A stretch of DNA of 64,000 nucleotides from Coptis chinensis (GCA_015680905.1 CM027378.1:10583001-10647000), one strand, 5' to 3'; shown: positions 10,077-22,123, counted from the stretch's first letter. A program made the numbers and translations. The notes: generated by a model from the sequence alone, not told the origin.

Positions 10077-11563
10077 TGATATTGTGTAAAACGCTAGTTT
10101 TACCAATGAATAAAGCTCGCGAGAACTCTTTCCGCTAGTAAAACTAGAACTAAATTCGTTCCTAATTTATCAAAGATTTCTACTCTCAATCCTATTGAGA
10201 TATAGTGGAGTAGATGATTCGTTCCACTCCTAGTTCTTTCACATGTAATGTTTTCTAAGTCTAATCAATCTTAACTAAAGTCTAATGAGAGATTTACGAA
10301 TTATAAACAACAATGCAACTACCCACAAGATACGACTAATTAACTACGGAATGCTGCGTTGATATAATAATAAGGAATTAGGGGGGATTGATTCCACCTT
10401 AACTCAACTTATCTTACTAACGTCGAATCGTCGTAATCCGAATTGAACTGCTACGCAGAACAATTGGTTCTTTCTAATCCCTAATTACACATGTCACTTC
10501 TACCAATTCATAACTAGCATGTGAACGATTAAACCCATTCTCATGGTGAATTAATTATTTCTAGAGTGGAATAGAAATTACGATGACTCTACGATAATTG
10601 GAATCAAGCTTTCATCAAGATTTCTCAACCCCCTCTAATGGAGGTTTAGCCGAGAATCATTCCGCAATCATTTCCATATGAATCTAAACTAAACATAATA
10701 TCAAGATTTCAACTTTACTAATTTAACAAACAATACTTGAAATCTAATTAATAATTAAGAAATGATATCAACAAGAATTTAAACTAGATCAATAAATGTA
10801 ATGACAAAAAAAAAATGAATTGAATAATAATAAACTATTTTATTAATCTAATCAAATGAATAACAATATTTTAAAGGTTTAATCTAAAACAAGGAATGAA
10901 ATGAAACTAAACTTAATTAAAAACCATTAAAACTAGATCTAGAAGCTATTCTAATGGCTACTTTCTATCCTAAGCTCCCAGATCTCTTAAGAGTTAAGTC
11001 TTCCTTGTTGATAAGGAGGAAATCAGATCCAAAAATCGTGCATGGGCTTGGAGCCATATTTTGGGCCGGAAAATCGGGCCCAAAACCCAATTTTTTCAGT
11101 CCAAAAAGGGCTCTTCAGCTGGGTTCGGCTTCAATAGACTTTTAGTCCACTTTTTCTCCTCTGATTAGGCCAAAGCTTGGACCATTGGAAAGCTCTTCCC
11201 GAGCCGGTCGTTTTGACATAAGGTAGGCCCAATTCTAAGGTCTGAGTCCAAAGATATAGTCATTGGAAGTTCTACTGACTTTGTGCACTGTTTCTGCCCG
11301 CGTGGACTTTAACTTTTCAAGGTCTGAGTAGGCTTTACAAAGGCTTTGTCTTCTTGAATCTTGGCCTTTAATCACAGAACTCCTTAGCAACTAACCATTG
11401 CTCATTTATCTCATCAAAGTGGCACATTTCTGCACATAATTGACTTTGAAGCCTGAAACGCATAAAAACATGTAATCAGTATTAACTCTTAATTATTACT
11501 CACATAATTGGTCTAAAAGTATGATTGTTAAGGGGTTAAAACTACAGTTTTGGGCTCTTATCA
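10077..11563 (-). repeat. 3' LTR of the minus-strand Athila-like derivative
   Basis: In the minus sense it starts TGATAAGAGCCC (11563) and ends CAATATCA (10077), 1487 bp. It has the conserved GGTTTTGGGCCCGATTTTCC..GGCCCAAAA inverted repeat found in the other LTRs of this family. It is preceded in the minus sense by AAACAGC-type text and the polypurine-like GTTTGGGGGTGG. Confidence 0.88.
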
Positions 11564-11565
11564 AA

Positions 11566-11577
11566 CCACCCCCAAAC
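11566..11577 (-). promoter_or_regulatory. Polypurine tract-like motif before the 3' LTR
   Basis: The minus sense GTTTGGGGGTGG ends 2 nt before TGATAAG. This is the expected position for plus-strand priming. The same 12-mer recurs at 13136 and 14890. Confidence 0.8.
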
Positions 11578-11770
11578 AGCATTTTGCTTGTCCTCAAGCA
11601 AATATGAGAAATTATAATAAGTGACCAAAAATAGAGTTCTAACTACTCTCGTTTCGCTGAGTGTGATTGCATTTACCATATGCAATAAGGCCATAAACTA
11701 CTAGGAATTTCCTAGTGGATGAGTTCTAGCCTCGTGAGAGTTTTCCAGTGAAGGTACTCACAAACTTTAT

Positions 11771-11785
11771 CTATACTACAACGAC
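11771..11785 (-). other. tRNA-Asp 5'-end mimic in the 3' untranslated region
   Basis: The minus sense reads GTCGTTGTAGTATAG, identical to the first 15 nt of tRNA-Asp. It is preceded by CTTA and lies about 210 bp upstream of the 3' LTR. The same sequence sits at the same place in the copies at 18445 and 61077. Confidence 0.8.
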
Positions 11786-13135
11786 TAAGAAATAAAACTA
11801 TTGTTTCCTTATTCATGCTCCCAATTATCTATACATCTCACTAGTAACACATACAGAAATATCAAGTCGAAACCTAAGTTAATATATGCATAATAATCGA
11901 TCATCTACGAATAAACATATATACAATGAGTAATATTATGAAATGCATTAACAGGTCCGTTTCTGAAACTCGGAATAGCGTCCTTAAGTAGGTTCTCACA
12001 ATAATAGTAAAGATACAACACTCTGATTTTTCCACTCAAGTTATGCTACTCCAGTGCATAGTGGGCACACTTTACCTTACAATCTCAATGACACACTAGG
12101 AAGCCGGAGTCGATCAACACATCTGCCACTTACTATCACACTAACCTATTTCTAATTGAGCTAGAGGTCTTTATTAGGTATTGCGGGGATTAGGAGATGG
12201 TTTAAGAAGGAAGGAAATTGTATTCAAAAGGACAAGTCTGAGATAATAGAGTCTTCATATTATGTAACTTAGAGAAAACCTTGTTATTTTCTTTTTCTTC
12301 TATAATTTTTTTCCATCTTTAGCCATATTTTTCTTTTTATTTTCTTTGGCTTTTGACTCCCTTTTATCTTATTTTTGGATTTTTTATTTATTTCTATTTT
12401 TCTTTTTATTTTCCTTGGATGGAAACTTCTTTTCTTTTTCTGAAGCAACTAACTAATTTTTTTTGTTACACAGGTTTTTCTCTTCTTCTTTTTTCACTCA
12501 TTCTATTCTCAGACTTATTTTAGATTGGGTAAGTTGAATTTTTTTATTTTGTTTTGTTTTTGTAACAGGGTAAAGGAATTGTGGTTTATGGAAGGCTAAA
12601 GAAAGGCTCGAGGGGCTTACTAAGCTTTAATAATTCATAGGTTTGAATTTCTGGCTATATCGATCCAAAGAGGGCCTAAATTCTCGCTTAGGATATGGTT
12701 TAGTGATCAAGCAAGTGGACGTGTGATTTCTCTATCCGGATTTTACTTCTCCCTTGTGTCATTTCTCAAATGTTTCGCTCATATAAGGCTTTAAGCTATA
12801 TTCTCACAGGATTTGTAGAATAAGTACTCTAGCCTAGAGTTCAGAAACTTAGTGTTAACAATCATAGATACTCATGTAATATATTTATAGATAGATACAA
12901 GAATAATTACCTACATATTAACCTAAGTTTCTAAAGACTATTCTAATGCAACACTACATGAGACTTCTAGATTATTAAGAGCATAGAGAAAGAAAACAAT
13001 ACCAATATTCCTAAGTGTATAGCATAAACTTATTTATTTATATTTTTGAATTCTTTTGAAATTTTACTAGAAAACAAGTGCATATTATACATATCTATAT
13101 CCTAACAGATGCCGTAATTACACGTGTTTCTATGC

Positions 13136-13147
13136 CCACCCCCAAAC
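13136..13147 (-). promoter_or_regulatory. Internal polypurine tract-like motif after ORF-B
   Basis: The minus sense GTTTGGGGGTGG is identical to the tract before the 3' LTR. A TTTGAGGACAAAG motif lies just upstream, as CTTGAGGACAAGC does at the true tract. Confidence 0.7.
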
Positions 13148-13379
13148 AAGAAATATACTTTGTCCTCAAAGTATTTAAATAGATAGGGTAGGAAAAATAC
13201 CATGGAAACACGTGAAATTCTGGAACATTTGCAAAACCTGGTTATACATACTAATATAGAAAAGAAAACTGACGCAACTTTGTAAGAGTTCCACCCATTA
13301 TGGGGTGAACAAGAATAAAATTGCTTGGGACATAAGCATACACTAACTGGAATTAAAAACTGACCTTATCTCCCCGCTT

Positions 13380-14515
13380 TTATTCTTCATCCTCCTCATC
13401 CTCTTCTTCTATAAAGAAGTGAGGTTCCTTCGCGTCCTGGCATGCCATGATAATTTGCCAGGCTTCCCGCCATTTATCATCTATTATTGCTAACCTATTA
13501 AAAAGCCACTTTCGGTCCGATGGGGTGTAGGGTGCAACCCGATGAGGTTGTATCTTCCACCCTTGCCAAGTCATTGCACGTAAAGATCGAATAATACTAT
13601 TGGTGGGTCGCGACAATTAATGGAAATTCTAATCCAATCCGTGAAACGATACAAAAAAACGGGAAAAGAAACATAGCATAATACGGGAAATTAGAACGGG
13701 CATAAGAAGGTACTTATGCCTCATGCTATGGGCTCGTGCTAAACTAGACATCAAGGTTCTCGGGAAGGTCATGGCACATACGCCCCGTGGCTAAAGCAAG
13801 GAAGACGCTGCAAGTGGCATCATTCACGTAAGAAAAAACCATTCCCTAAAATGTTTAGCATGATCCAAAACATAACAGTTCCTATGTTCATGGACAGGCT
13901 ACCAAAGGCGACGTTGTATTCCCCTTGGTCCTCGATACGGAAAATGCCTGCCCCATACGACTCATGCAAAAACTCATAAGTGTAGACAGGCATATTATCT
14001 ACCCAATATCACCATGGGTCTTGTATTTCAGGGGGCATAGCAAGTCCAAGAACAAATGCTAGCAAGAACCTGGTAATTTCCATTGGTTCCTCATTAATGT
14101 TGATGGAGAACACTTGTTCTTCATCCGGTCTCTCAAAGAAAATACAATTATCATAAAAATAAGATGCAAGTGCTGGAGAATAAAGTTCATCAGGTCTTAC
14201 CATAAGCGGTTCCTAGCCTACGTATGTGATCACCTCGTGAAACCAAGCACCATAAGTAGTGCTTTGGAACAAATCTTCAAAAAGATCGTTCGGTATTATT
14301 GTTGGAGATGTCATCTCAAAACGACCCTCTGGAACAAATGCAATCGATCCGAACAACCCGCAGAAAACTGGAAATTTATGGTCTACGGAGGTCGTCGCAG
14401 TGCGCTCCTCTTTGGGACGAAAAGGCCGATTAAAAAATTTCGACAATGGCTAGAACGCAGGTGCACTCCATCAGCAGTGCGCCCGAGGTGCTGATTTGTG
14501 AAAATGGTGAAGAAC
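13380..14515 (-). pseudogene. ORF-B, unrecognised second ORF downstream of pol position
   Basis: Three successive frames carry a protein that matches 58397-59467 of the full-length element. Shared points are MTSP(I/T)(V/I)IP near the start, VYTYEFLHESYGAGI against YDYTYFHEYYGEGI in the middle, and the tail SLR.MTW.GW..QPH.VAPY.PS followed by W..AWQI.M..QDAKEP. The last 15 residues are almost all Asp or Glu (EEEDEEDEE). About 330-350 codons are implied. Stops and shifts occur near 14213, 14009 and 13616. I do not recognise the family. It lies between ORF-A and the 3' untranslated region, 0.5 kb after ORF-A. Confidence 0.65.
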
Positions 14516-15067
14516 AACGGGAAACGTGGGAGTGAAAGGTGAGAGATGGAAGTTAGGTGTAGTATAGGTTGTGAGTGTAGAATGAATGAAGTTTTTATAG
14601 GTTTTAAGTTGCTAAAACGAATCGGGAAGTTGCCAAAAAGCTTTTACGACAATTTCTGAAAATACTAAAATTTTCAAACCCGAAACGGAAACAACTCATA
14701 TTCTTGATTCTAAAAACAACCCTAGTATCTTTTAGGTTGAATTTAGGATAAAACTACCTAACTTATCGAGATTTCATCCTACCCCATATTTATTCATAGA
14801 TATGCCCATATTGGCAATATTCTCACCCTAACTCCGAAATAACATCTAGAAATGAGGGTCATATAAAAATCATGCTGGAATAAATAATACCACCCCCAAA
14901 CAATTTGGGAAGGTGGGATCAATATGAAACAACCACGCACAATGAAAATAACCACATTATATTAAGTTTTTCATTCAAAGTACATTTCACTACAAAATTC
15001 AAATCTACAAAATTTAAAACTTACATTAAAAATAAATAACAACAATAATAACTAAGAACATCAAATA
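14516..15067 (-). other. Non-coding spacer between ORF-A and ORF-B
   Basis: AT-rich sequence without a frame. It contains a further GTTTGGGGGTGG in the minus sense at 14890-14901, directly after ORF-A. A matching spacer lies at 57730-58396. Confidence 0.6.
14890..14901 (-). promoter_or_regulatory. Internal polypurine tract-like motif after ORF-A
   Basis: The minus sense GTTTGGGGGTGG is the third identical 12-mer in this element. It lies 167 bp beyond the ORF-A stop, and the equivalent point at 57950 also carries it. Confidence 0.7.
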
Positions 15068-16210
15068 TCAATCTATAGAATCCCTAAACACGTCGCTACT
15101 GGTAGCGGAGGGCACATGCTCAAGAGGTGGCTCCTGAGCTCCCGATAGGTCATTTCCCTGCGTCTTTCGGCGACGACGCCGTCCTCTCACAGTAGTATCC
15201 TCGGAAGAACTCCCGTGGGGTGGGAAGCGTGCAAGCATATCAACGCTGAATTGGGCCGAGATTCCAAATTTATCCGTTATCCCACCCCACCGCTTCGTCC
15301 TACTGGGTACGAATCTCGAAGTTATGATGCATAGTAGCCTGTCAAGTCCGGAGGTCTTCGCAAATAGTATTGAGGGAACGCATGCCACGATGAATCACAG
15401 CCATGCGTTCTGCATCTGACCAACACCTCTCCAAGGCATCAACATCAAAACATGTCATGTCCTCCTCATCCTCCGAGTCATTCTCATTTCCGACGTCCTT
15501 CTCGTCGACTACCCTATCCTCAGGCAACCTCCAAACTCGTTGGATACACTCGGTATAAATACGAGGATTTCGGTGTCGGGTGAGGCAAATCCTATCATAC
15601 GTCGGAGTCGCTCTCAACTTCATCATGATCTTAGTTATCAAAACAGGGAGAGGTGCAATAGACTTCCCCACTCCCCTAATCATGTTAAGCAAAAACTCTA
15701 AAATACAGAACTCATACTTCTGCTCCTGGAGTATCCATAGAACTTGAAGGCAGTTCAGACCGATGTCGCTGACCTTCTCCTTCCCTATGACATTCCTACC
15801 AATCCATCGAGCTACTGACCGGTGGTTGGTTCCGAGGATGCTGGCGAACACAATGCGAAGCTCGCATTGTAGTTCCCTTCGGTAACAGTCGCGTGCATCA
15901 AAGGCTCTTCCCCAGTATATTGGGACTCCTGTAACATGGCATCAAGATGGATTCTAGGCGGAATGCCTAGAATCTCAGCCAACGACCCAACAGATACTTC
16001 TTTCTTCCTCTTTGCCACCGTAACAAAAATTCGATTCCCCTCCAACTCCCTCGTGTTGTAAAACCGTCTGACTAACTCTTCATGGTAAAAGTCGTCGTTC
16101 GAGTACCACAAGCTATTCCAATCTCTACTAACCATTTTGTCACCGTAAAATGGCGCGAAGTGGTGGCCAGTAAAGACTTGCTCTGGCAAAATTCGGCGTT
16201 GTTGAGCCAT
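15068..16210 (-). pseudogene. ORF-A, plant-transposon-protein-like ORF in env position
   Basis: It begins with ATG at 16210 (MAQQRRILPEQVF). Three overlapping frames (16210-15812, 15851-15342, 15388-15068) hold about 380 codons. The N-terminal part, W.SLWYS..DFYHEELVRRFYN followed by a hydrophobic patch and GSLAEILGIP, resembles the 'putative plant transposon protein' domain often seen downstream of pol in Athila-like elements. I see no signal peptide or membrane segment, so calling it envelope would be unsupported. A middle acidic stretch (NENDSEDEEDM) and a basic RGRRRRRK cluster near the end are visible. The same gene is at 56571-57729. Confidence 0.65.
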
Positions 16211-17203
16211 TGGAAGTTTTGATAAGGTTTGGGGGTTTGAATAAGGTAGGGGGAAGCAATGAGGAACAACCTTACTAGAAAAACGATGGTGGCGGTGGTG
16301 TGGTGGCGCAGCAGCTCCAATGTATTGGTTTTTGGGTGGTTTTTGGTGATTGAACTTGATTTAAATTGGTGTGGGAAGGGTTTGTTGAAGATTTTAACTT
16401 GATTTGAACTGTGGGCGTAGGTGTATTTAGCTTTCTTTTTATTTTTTTTATTTTTGGTTTATGGTTTGAAGCTTGTTTGCTTGTTAATGGCGGTGGTGAA
16501 GATGAAAATGCGAACTGAAGGTATAAGGTAAGGCGCAGGTGCGCGCGGGTTGGGCCCAAGCCCAATTCGAATTCGGACAATTTCTGATTTTTCGCGTAAT
16601 TTCAAAATAACATTGCCGCTTCGTTACCGGCCCGATTTTTGCGAATGAGATATGGAAATGATCAGGAGAGAATTTCCAATCCAATGATCCATAAAACACT
16701 CTATTCCGACTATGGGTGACATATAAGTAAATGGAAAACGCCTCAAAGTGCGTGTATGACGTAAGTTATGCGAACAAATGAACATGCAGTTTATCTAAAT
16801 ATATGTATGAACATGCAGTTTATCATATATCAACAACCCAAATAGTTGTGGATCATTCCATAAATAAATATCACAAAAAACATACCCAAACACAATCAAG
16901 CACCAAGATTTCCTATGACGCAACCTAGTGAAATGAAAGCGAAGTCGGATAGACCTATAACGTAACCTAGCATGCACCTTCTTTTTCATCTTTGAACGAG
17001 AGGGTGTCCTAGTGAATAAGTGTGGAAAAGTGAATGGTTGTGGAAGATATAGTGGATATGGATAAGTTGCAGAAGGAAAGAATGGAAAAAATGAGGATGT
17101 GGGTTTAGCACAAAACTCATTCATGGTGTAGATAGGGACTGTCTCAATTCTGAAAAATGAAGGTGTCAAATGGTTTGTCCTTCTGAAGTATTTGTTTGCT
17201 AGG
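16211..17203 (-). other. Spacer before ORF-A, partly shared with the full-length element
   Basis: The part from about 16765 down to 16500 (ACTTACGTCATACACGCAC, CTTATATGTCACCCATAG, TGGATCATTGGATTGG) is collinear with 56018-56290 of the full-length element. The part from 16770 to 17203 and its continuation 22124-22400 have no match in that element. They occupy the place where RT to integrase should be. No credible gene is seen. Confidence 0.6.
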
Positions 17204-17208
17204 AGGAT
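17204..17208. repeat. Target site duplication AGGAT (left) of the inner element
   Basis: AGGAT directly precedes the LTR end TGATAATCG and is repeated at 22124-22128. Confidence 0.85.
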
Positions 17209-18236
17209 TGATAATCGTAAAAACAGTAAAATCCTAATATTAATACTACAAGAACACTAATACGTAATCCTACTGTTCTTACGTTTAAATCAATATTTCT
17301 TACTCTCAAAACATAATCATGCAATACAACGAGTAAGGATTTCGTTCCACTCTTAAACCCTCAAGACTTAAATAGAATTCAATTATTCAAACACAAGGAA
17401 CAGTGAGAGTGATGTGTTTGGTGTTTAAACTAAAACTAATTATAAATTTAAGACAACTAAATCTAAAGATTCTAACTTTATGAAATTTAACAAACAATAA
17501 TTAAAATCTAACATCAATAACTACGAAATGACTAACAACCAAGAAATGAAATTAGATCTAAGCAATAGATAAATGACAAAATCGAATTTGATCAATAATA
17601 AACTACTTGATTTATCTAATGAAGCAATAACAATATTTTAATACTTTAAATTAAAACAAGGGAAATGAAAACTAATAAAAATGGAGATTCAAAACTAGAT
17701 CTAGATCTAAAAACTAATCTAGATCTATCTTTTTCTAACCCTAAACTCCATTACATTAGCTTCCTAACCTCACTGCCATTAACAAAGAGTCAAGCTTTTG
17801 TTTTTATACATCCAGATCCAAAAATCGTGCATGGGCTTGGAGCCATGTTTTTGGCCGAGAATCGTGCCCAAAACCCAATTCTTTTCAAATTCAAAAAGGC
17901 CTCTTCAGCTGCAGTTGGCTTCCACAGACTTTTCGTCCACTTCTGCTCCTCTGATTGGGTCAAGGCTTGGACCATTGCGAAGCTCCTTCCGAGCCGGTCG
18001 TTTTGACATAAGGTAGGCCTCAATCCGAGGTCTGAGTCCAAAGATATGGCATTCGAAGTTCTCACGACTTTTGCTCCTTTATCTCGCTAAAGTGGCACAT
18101 TTCGCACATAATGGACTTTGAAGCCCTGAAATGCATAAAAACACGTAATCAGTATTAACTCTTACTTATTATTCACATAATTGGTCTAACAAGATTATTA
18201 TTAAGGGGTTAAAACTACAGTTTTGGGCTCTTATCA
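17209..18236 (-). repeat. 3' LTR of the inner element
   Basis: In the minus sense it starts TGATAAGAGCCC at 18236 and ends TTACGATTATCA at 17209, 1028 bp. The TATA-like TATAAAAAC lies near 17798-17806. The U3 inverted repeat is present but altered by a few indels near 17845-17890. From 17247 on it is nearly identical to 21137-22123. Confidence 0.88.
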
Positions 18237-20008
18237 AACCACCCCAAAACAAAGATTTTGCTTGTCCTCAAGCAAAGATGAGAAATTAGAATAAGTGACC
18301 AAAAATGGAGTTCTATCTACTCTCGTTTCGCTGAGTGCGATTGTATTGACCATATGCAACAAGGCCTTAAACCACTAGGAATTCCCTAGTGGACGAGTTA
18401 TAGCCTCGTGAGAGTTTTCTAATGAAGGTACTCACAAACTTCATCTATACTACAACGACTAAGAAATAAAACTATTGTTTTCTCATTCATGTCTCAACCA
18501 TCTATACATCTCACTAGCAAATACATAAGAATAACCCAGTCAGAACCCTAAGCTAATATATGCATAATAATCAATCATCTAAAATAAACATATAACAATG
18601 AGTAATACTATGAAATGTAATAGCAGGTCCGCTTTCAAAACTTCGAATAAGCGTCCTTAAGTAGGTCCTCACATAAAAGTCAAGACAAAAATCACTCGAT
18701 TTTTTCCGCTCAAGTTTTCAAGCTACTCCGGTTAATGCGGTGGGCACACTTTACCTTACAATCTCAATGACACAAGGGAAAGCCGGTCGATCAAACACAA
18801 CCGCCACTTACTATCACACTAACCTATTCCTAATTGAGCTAGATGTCTTTATTAGGTGTTACGGGATTAGGAGATGGTTTAAGAAGGAAGGAAATGGATA
18901 TTCAAAAGGACAAGTCCGAGATAATAGAGTCTTCATATTATGTAACTAGAGAAAACCTTGTTATTTACTTTTGCTTCTACACTTTGTTTCCATCCTTAGC
19001 CATTTTTTTTTTTCTTTTCTTTGGCTTTTGACTCCCTTTTATTCTATTTTTTTTGGAGTTTTTATTTTATTTCTATTTTTATTTTTCTTTTCTTTGGATG
19101 GAAACTTATTTTCTTTATTTTCCTCAAGCACTAACTAATTTTTGTTTACACAGGTTTTTCTCTTCTTCTTTCTTCATCATTCTATTCTCAGACTTATTCT
19201 AAATTGGGTAGGTTGATTTTTTTATATTTTGTTTTGTTTTTGTAACACGGTAAAGGAATTGTGGTTTATGGAAGGCTAAAGAAAGACTCAGAGGGGCGAC
19301 TAGCGGAAAATAATTCATAGGTTTGAGTTTTTGGCTATATCGATCCAAAGAGGGCCTAAATTCTCGCTTAGGATATGGCATAGTGATCAAGCAAATGGAC
19401 GTGTGATTTCTCTATCCGGATTTTACTTCTCCCTTGTGTCATTTCTCAAATATTTCGGCCATATAAGGCTTTTTTAGCTATATTCTCACAGGATTTGTAG
19501 AATAAGTACTCTAGCCTAGATTTGAAACTTACTACTAACAATCATAGATACTCATGTAATATATTTATAGATAGATGCAAAGATTATTACCTATATATTA
19601 ACCTAAGTTTCTAACAATTATTACGATGCAAAAGCTACATTGAGACTTCTAGATTGTTAAGAGCATAGAAAGAAAACAATACTAATATTCCTAAGTGTAT
19701 AGCATAAACTTATTTATTTATATTTTTGAAATTTTTAACTTGAAAACAAATGCATATTATACATATCTATATCCTAACAGATACCTTAATTACACGTGTT
19801 TCTATGCCCCCCCCCCCAAACAAGAAACATGCTTTGTCCTCAAAGCATTTAAATAAAGAGGGTAGAAAAATACCATGGAAATGCGTGAAATTCTAGAACA
19901 TCTGCAAAACAAGGTTAGAATATACTAATATAGGAAATAAAAAAAAAACTGACGCAACTCAATAAGAGTTCCACCCATTATGGGGTTAACAGAATTCAAT
20001 TGCTTGAA
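18237..20008 (-). other. 3' untranslated region of the inner element
   Basis: It is collinear with 11564-13325. It has the LTR-adjacent CTTGAGGACAAGC, the tRNA-Asp 15-mer (18445-18459), the T-rich tract, and a C-run at 19807-19817 that corresponds to the second polypurine motif. Homology stops at about 20008 (ATTGCTTG), where the sequence switches to a leader segment in + orientation. Confidence 0.75.
18445..18459 (-). other. tRNA-Asp 5'-end mimic (second copy)
   Basis: The minus sense is GTCGTTGTAGTATAG, again preceded by CTTA and about 210 bp upstream of the 3' LTR. Confidence 0.8.
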
Positions 20009-20330
20009 TCCAAGGGGCAATCCCCCATTCTCTACCCACCCACCCTTTTAATTTTTCATTCTTATTTCTTGATTTTCGGAACTGTTCACTGTTTCAGGCA
20101 TAGGGGTTGCGGATTCACTGAGAAAAACACTGCGGTGAAGGTATTTCTAAATTTTCGAAAATTCTGAAAATTTTCATACATATTATTGAATGTGTTGTTG
20201 ATTTACTGGAATATTTTCAGATTTTTCAAAGTTGGTTTACCTTGTGAAACAAATACGATCTTTACAGTACTGCATTTCAGTTTTCACACTGTATGTTCTT
20301 GAAAAACAGACAAGTAAGGTTACTTAGGGA

Positions 20331-20760
20331 GTTCTAAAAATTCTATAATTTTTACAGGAGTATCTATCCTAATCCAGGAGTTTGTAGTAAAAATTTGATG
20401 AGTTTTTGATTTGTTTTGACCTCCTAAATAGTAGAGTGTTTCCAGTGTGTTTCTGCAGTGTTGCAAACACTTAATATCTGGAACACCATCCAATAAGGAG
20501 AGGTTGTAGACATCCAATTGCTCTAAATTTTTTACAGGAACAACTAGAATCTCTCAGGAGTCTCCAGTAAAAATTTGGAAATTTTTGGATTTGTTTTGAT
20601 GGGTTAACCATTCGGTTATTTGTATTGTGTCCGAAAACCGTTACGCAAACTTTGAAGGGCTGTAGAGGGACTTTCACAACTCCGATCGATCTGAAATTTT
20701 ACAGGCTACTTGATAGACGTCTTAGCAAATTACTGTATAAATTTCAGATTTTTTGGAGTA
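20331..20760 (+). repeat. Degenerate repeats of about 180 bp in the leader
   Basis: Units near 20331, 20519 and 20690 share (A)AATTTTACAGG, then AGTAAAAATTTGGA-like text and a TTTTTGGATTTGTTTTGA-like or TTTTTTGGAG motif. The spacing is about 170-190 bp. Confidence 0.5.
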
Positions 20761-20788
20761 CGATAAAAGGCCTAAAACTTGAAAACCC

Positions 20789-20902
20789 TGGAGCGCGACC
20801 CGCGCCCAAACCGAGCGCGACCCGCGCCCAAAACACTGGACATTCGACAAAACAGAGGGCACTCGCGCCCAACTCGCGCCCACTCGCGCCCTCAAGGGAA
20901 AA
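20789..20902 (+). repeat. GC-rich GCGCGACCCGCGCCCAA repeat cluster
   Basis: GAGCGCGACCCGCGCCCAAA occurs twice in tandem, followed by three ACTCGCGCCCA-type units. The island is far more GC-rich than its surroundings. The + element has related text at 49540-49615 (GAGCGCGACCCGCC, GAGCACGACCC). Confidence 0.7.
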
Positions 20903-21136
20903 TTCAGTGTGAACAGCCCAATTTTCACAGAAAAATGCAAATTTTTATTCCTTAAAGTTATTTAGTGTTTCTAACTTGTTAAATACACTGAAATCGCGTA
21001 TACAAGACGCTATTCAAACGCGTAGCAAGGAGGCATTCAGGTACTCCTTCTTCCACTCAAATGGCGCCGCTGCCATCTTAGTTACACTTTAGCATTGTTT
21101 TCACTTAGGAATGAAAAACCTAAGTTTATGCTATAC

Positions 21137-22123
21137 AAGAACACTAATACGTAATCCTACTGTTCTTACGTTTAAATCAATATTTCTTACTCTCAAAACA
21201 TAATCATGCAATACAACGAGTAAGGATTTCGTTCCACTCTTAAACCCTCAAGACTTAAATAGAATTCAATTATTCAAACACAAGGAACAGTGAGAGTGAT
21301 GTGTTTGGTGTTTAAACTAAAACTAATTATAAATTTAAGACAACTAAATCTAAAGATTCTAACTTTATGAAATTTAACAAACAATAATTAAAATCTAACA
21401 TCAATAACTACGAAATGACTAACAACCAAGAAATGAAATTAGATCTAAGCAATAGATAAATGACAAAATTGAATTTGATCAATAATAAACTACTTGATTT
21501 ATCTAATGAAGCAATAACAATATTTTAATACTTTAAATTAAAACAAGGGAAATGAAAACTAATAAAAATGGAGATTCAAAACTAGATCTAGATCTAAAAA
21601 CTAATCTAGATCTATCTTTTTCTAACCCTAAACTCCATTACATTAGCTTCCTAACCTCACTGCCATTAACAAAGAGTCAAGCTTTTGTTTTTATACATCC
21701 AGATCCAAAAATCGTGCATGGGCTTGGAGCCATGTTTTGGGCCAGAGAATCAGGCCCAAAACCCAATTCTTTCAGTCCAAAAAGGCCTCTTCAGCTGCAG
21801 TTGGCTTCCACAGACTTTTCGTCCACTTCTGCTCCTCTGATTGGGTCAAGGCTTGGACCATTGCGAAGCTCCTTCCGAGCCGGTCGTTTTGACATAAGGT
21901 AGGCCTCAATCCGAGGTCTGAGTCCAAAGATATGGCATTCGGAAGTTCTGCTGACTTTTGCTCCTTTATCTCGCTAAAGTGGCACATTTCTGCACATAAT
22001 GGACTTTGAAGCCTGAAATGCATAAAAACAAGTAATCAGTATTAACTCTTACTTATTATTCACATAATTGGTCTAACAGTATGATTATTAAGGGGTTAAA
22101 ACTACAGTTTTGGGCTCTTATCA
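21137..22123 (-). repeat. 5' LTR of the inner element, U5 end missing
   Basis: It is nearly identical to 17247-18236. The last about 38 bp of U5 expected to the left are replaced by leader sequence in the opposite orientation, so no normal primer binding site adjoins it. Its outer end TGATAAG at 22123 abuts the AGGAT duplication. Confidence 0.85.

Larger units (their letters stand above)
11564..13379 (-). other. 3' untranslated region of the minus-strand element
   Basis: About 1.8 kb without a coding frame, AT-rich, with T-rich tracts near 12290-12560. It is collinear with 18237-20008 (same strand) and with 59468-61302 (inverse). Conserved points include CTTGAGGACAAGCAAAATGC next to the LTR, the tRNA-Asp-like 15-mer at 11771-11785 and TTTGAGGACAAAG near 13150-13165. 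Confidence 0.75.
20009..21136 (+). other. Leader segment in inverse orientation and permuted order
   Basis: On the + strand, 20040-21055 resembles a leader of the Athila-like family. It opens with CCCACCCACCCTTTTAA (compare 49406) and closes with ACAAGACGCTATTCAAACGC...TTCAGGTACTCCTTCTTCCA (compare 49750-49810). It is followed by AAATGGCGCCGCTGCCATCT, the primer binding site and leader start (compare 49332). So the leader end is joined to the leader start, and the whole is inverse to the LTRs. This is compatible with template switching or insertion of a circular intermediate. No gene is seen. Confidence 0.6.
17209..22123 (-). mobile_element. Non-coding LTR element (LARD-like), 4.9 kb, inserted in the minus-strand element
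   Basis: The two ends are an LTR end (minus sense ...GATTATCA at 17209) and an LTR start (TGATAAG at 22123), flanked by perfect AGGAT duplications. Between the two LTRs lie a 3' untranslated region homologous to 11564-13379 and a leader-like segment in the opposite orientation. There is no gag, pol or other gene. It must have moved using proteins from relatives. The LTRs differ at only about 15-20 sites by eye over about 985 bp, so the insertion is recent. Confidence 0.85.

Noticed and set aside
16484-17169. Minus-strand frames before ORF-A (for example 16795-17169)
   Set aside because: The sequence is low-complexity and Pro/Phe-rich, lies in the unmatched or spacer part of the element and shows no conserved motif, so I treat it as non-coding.
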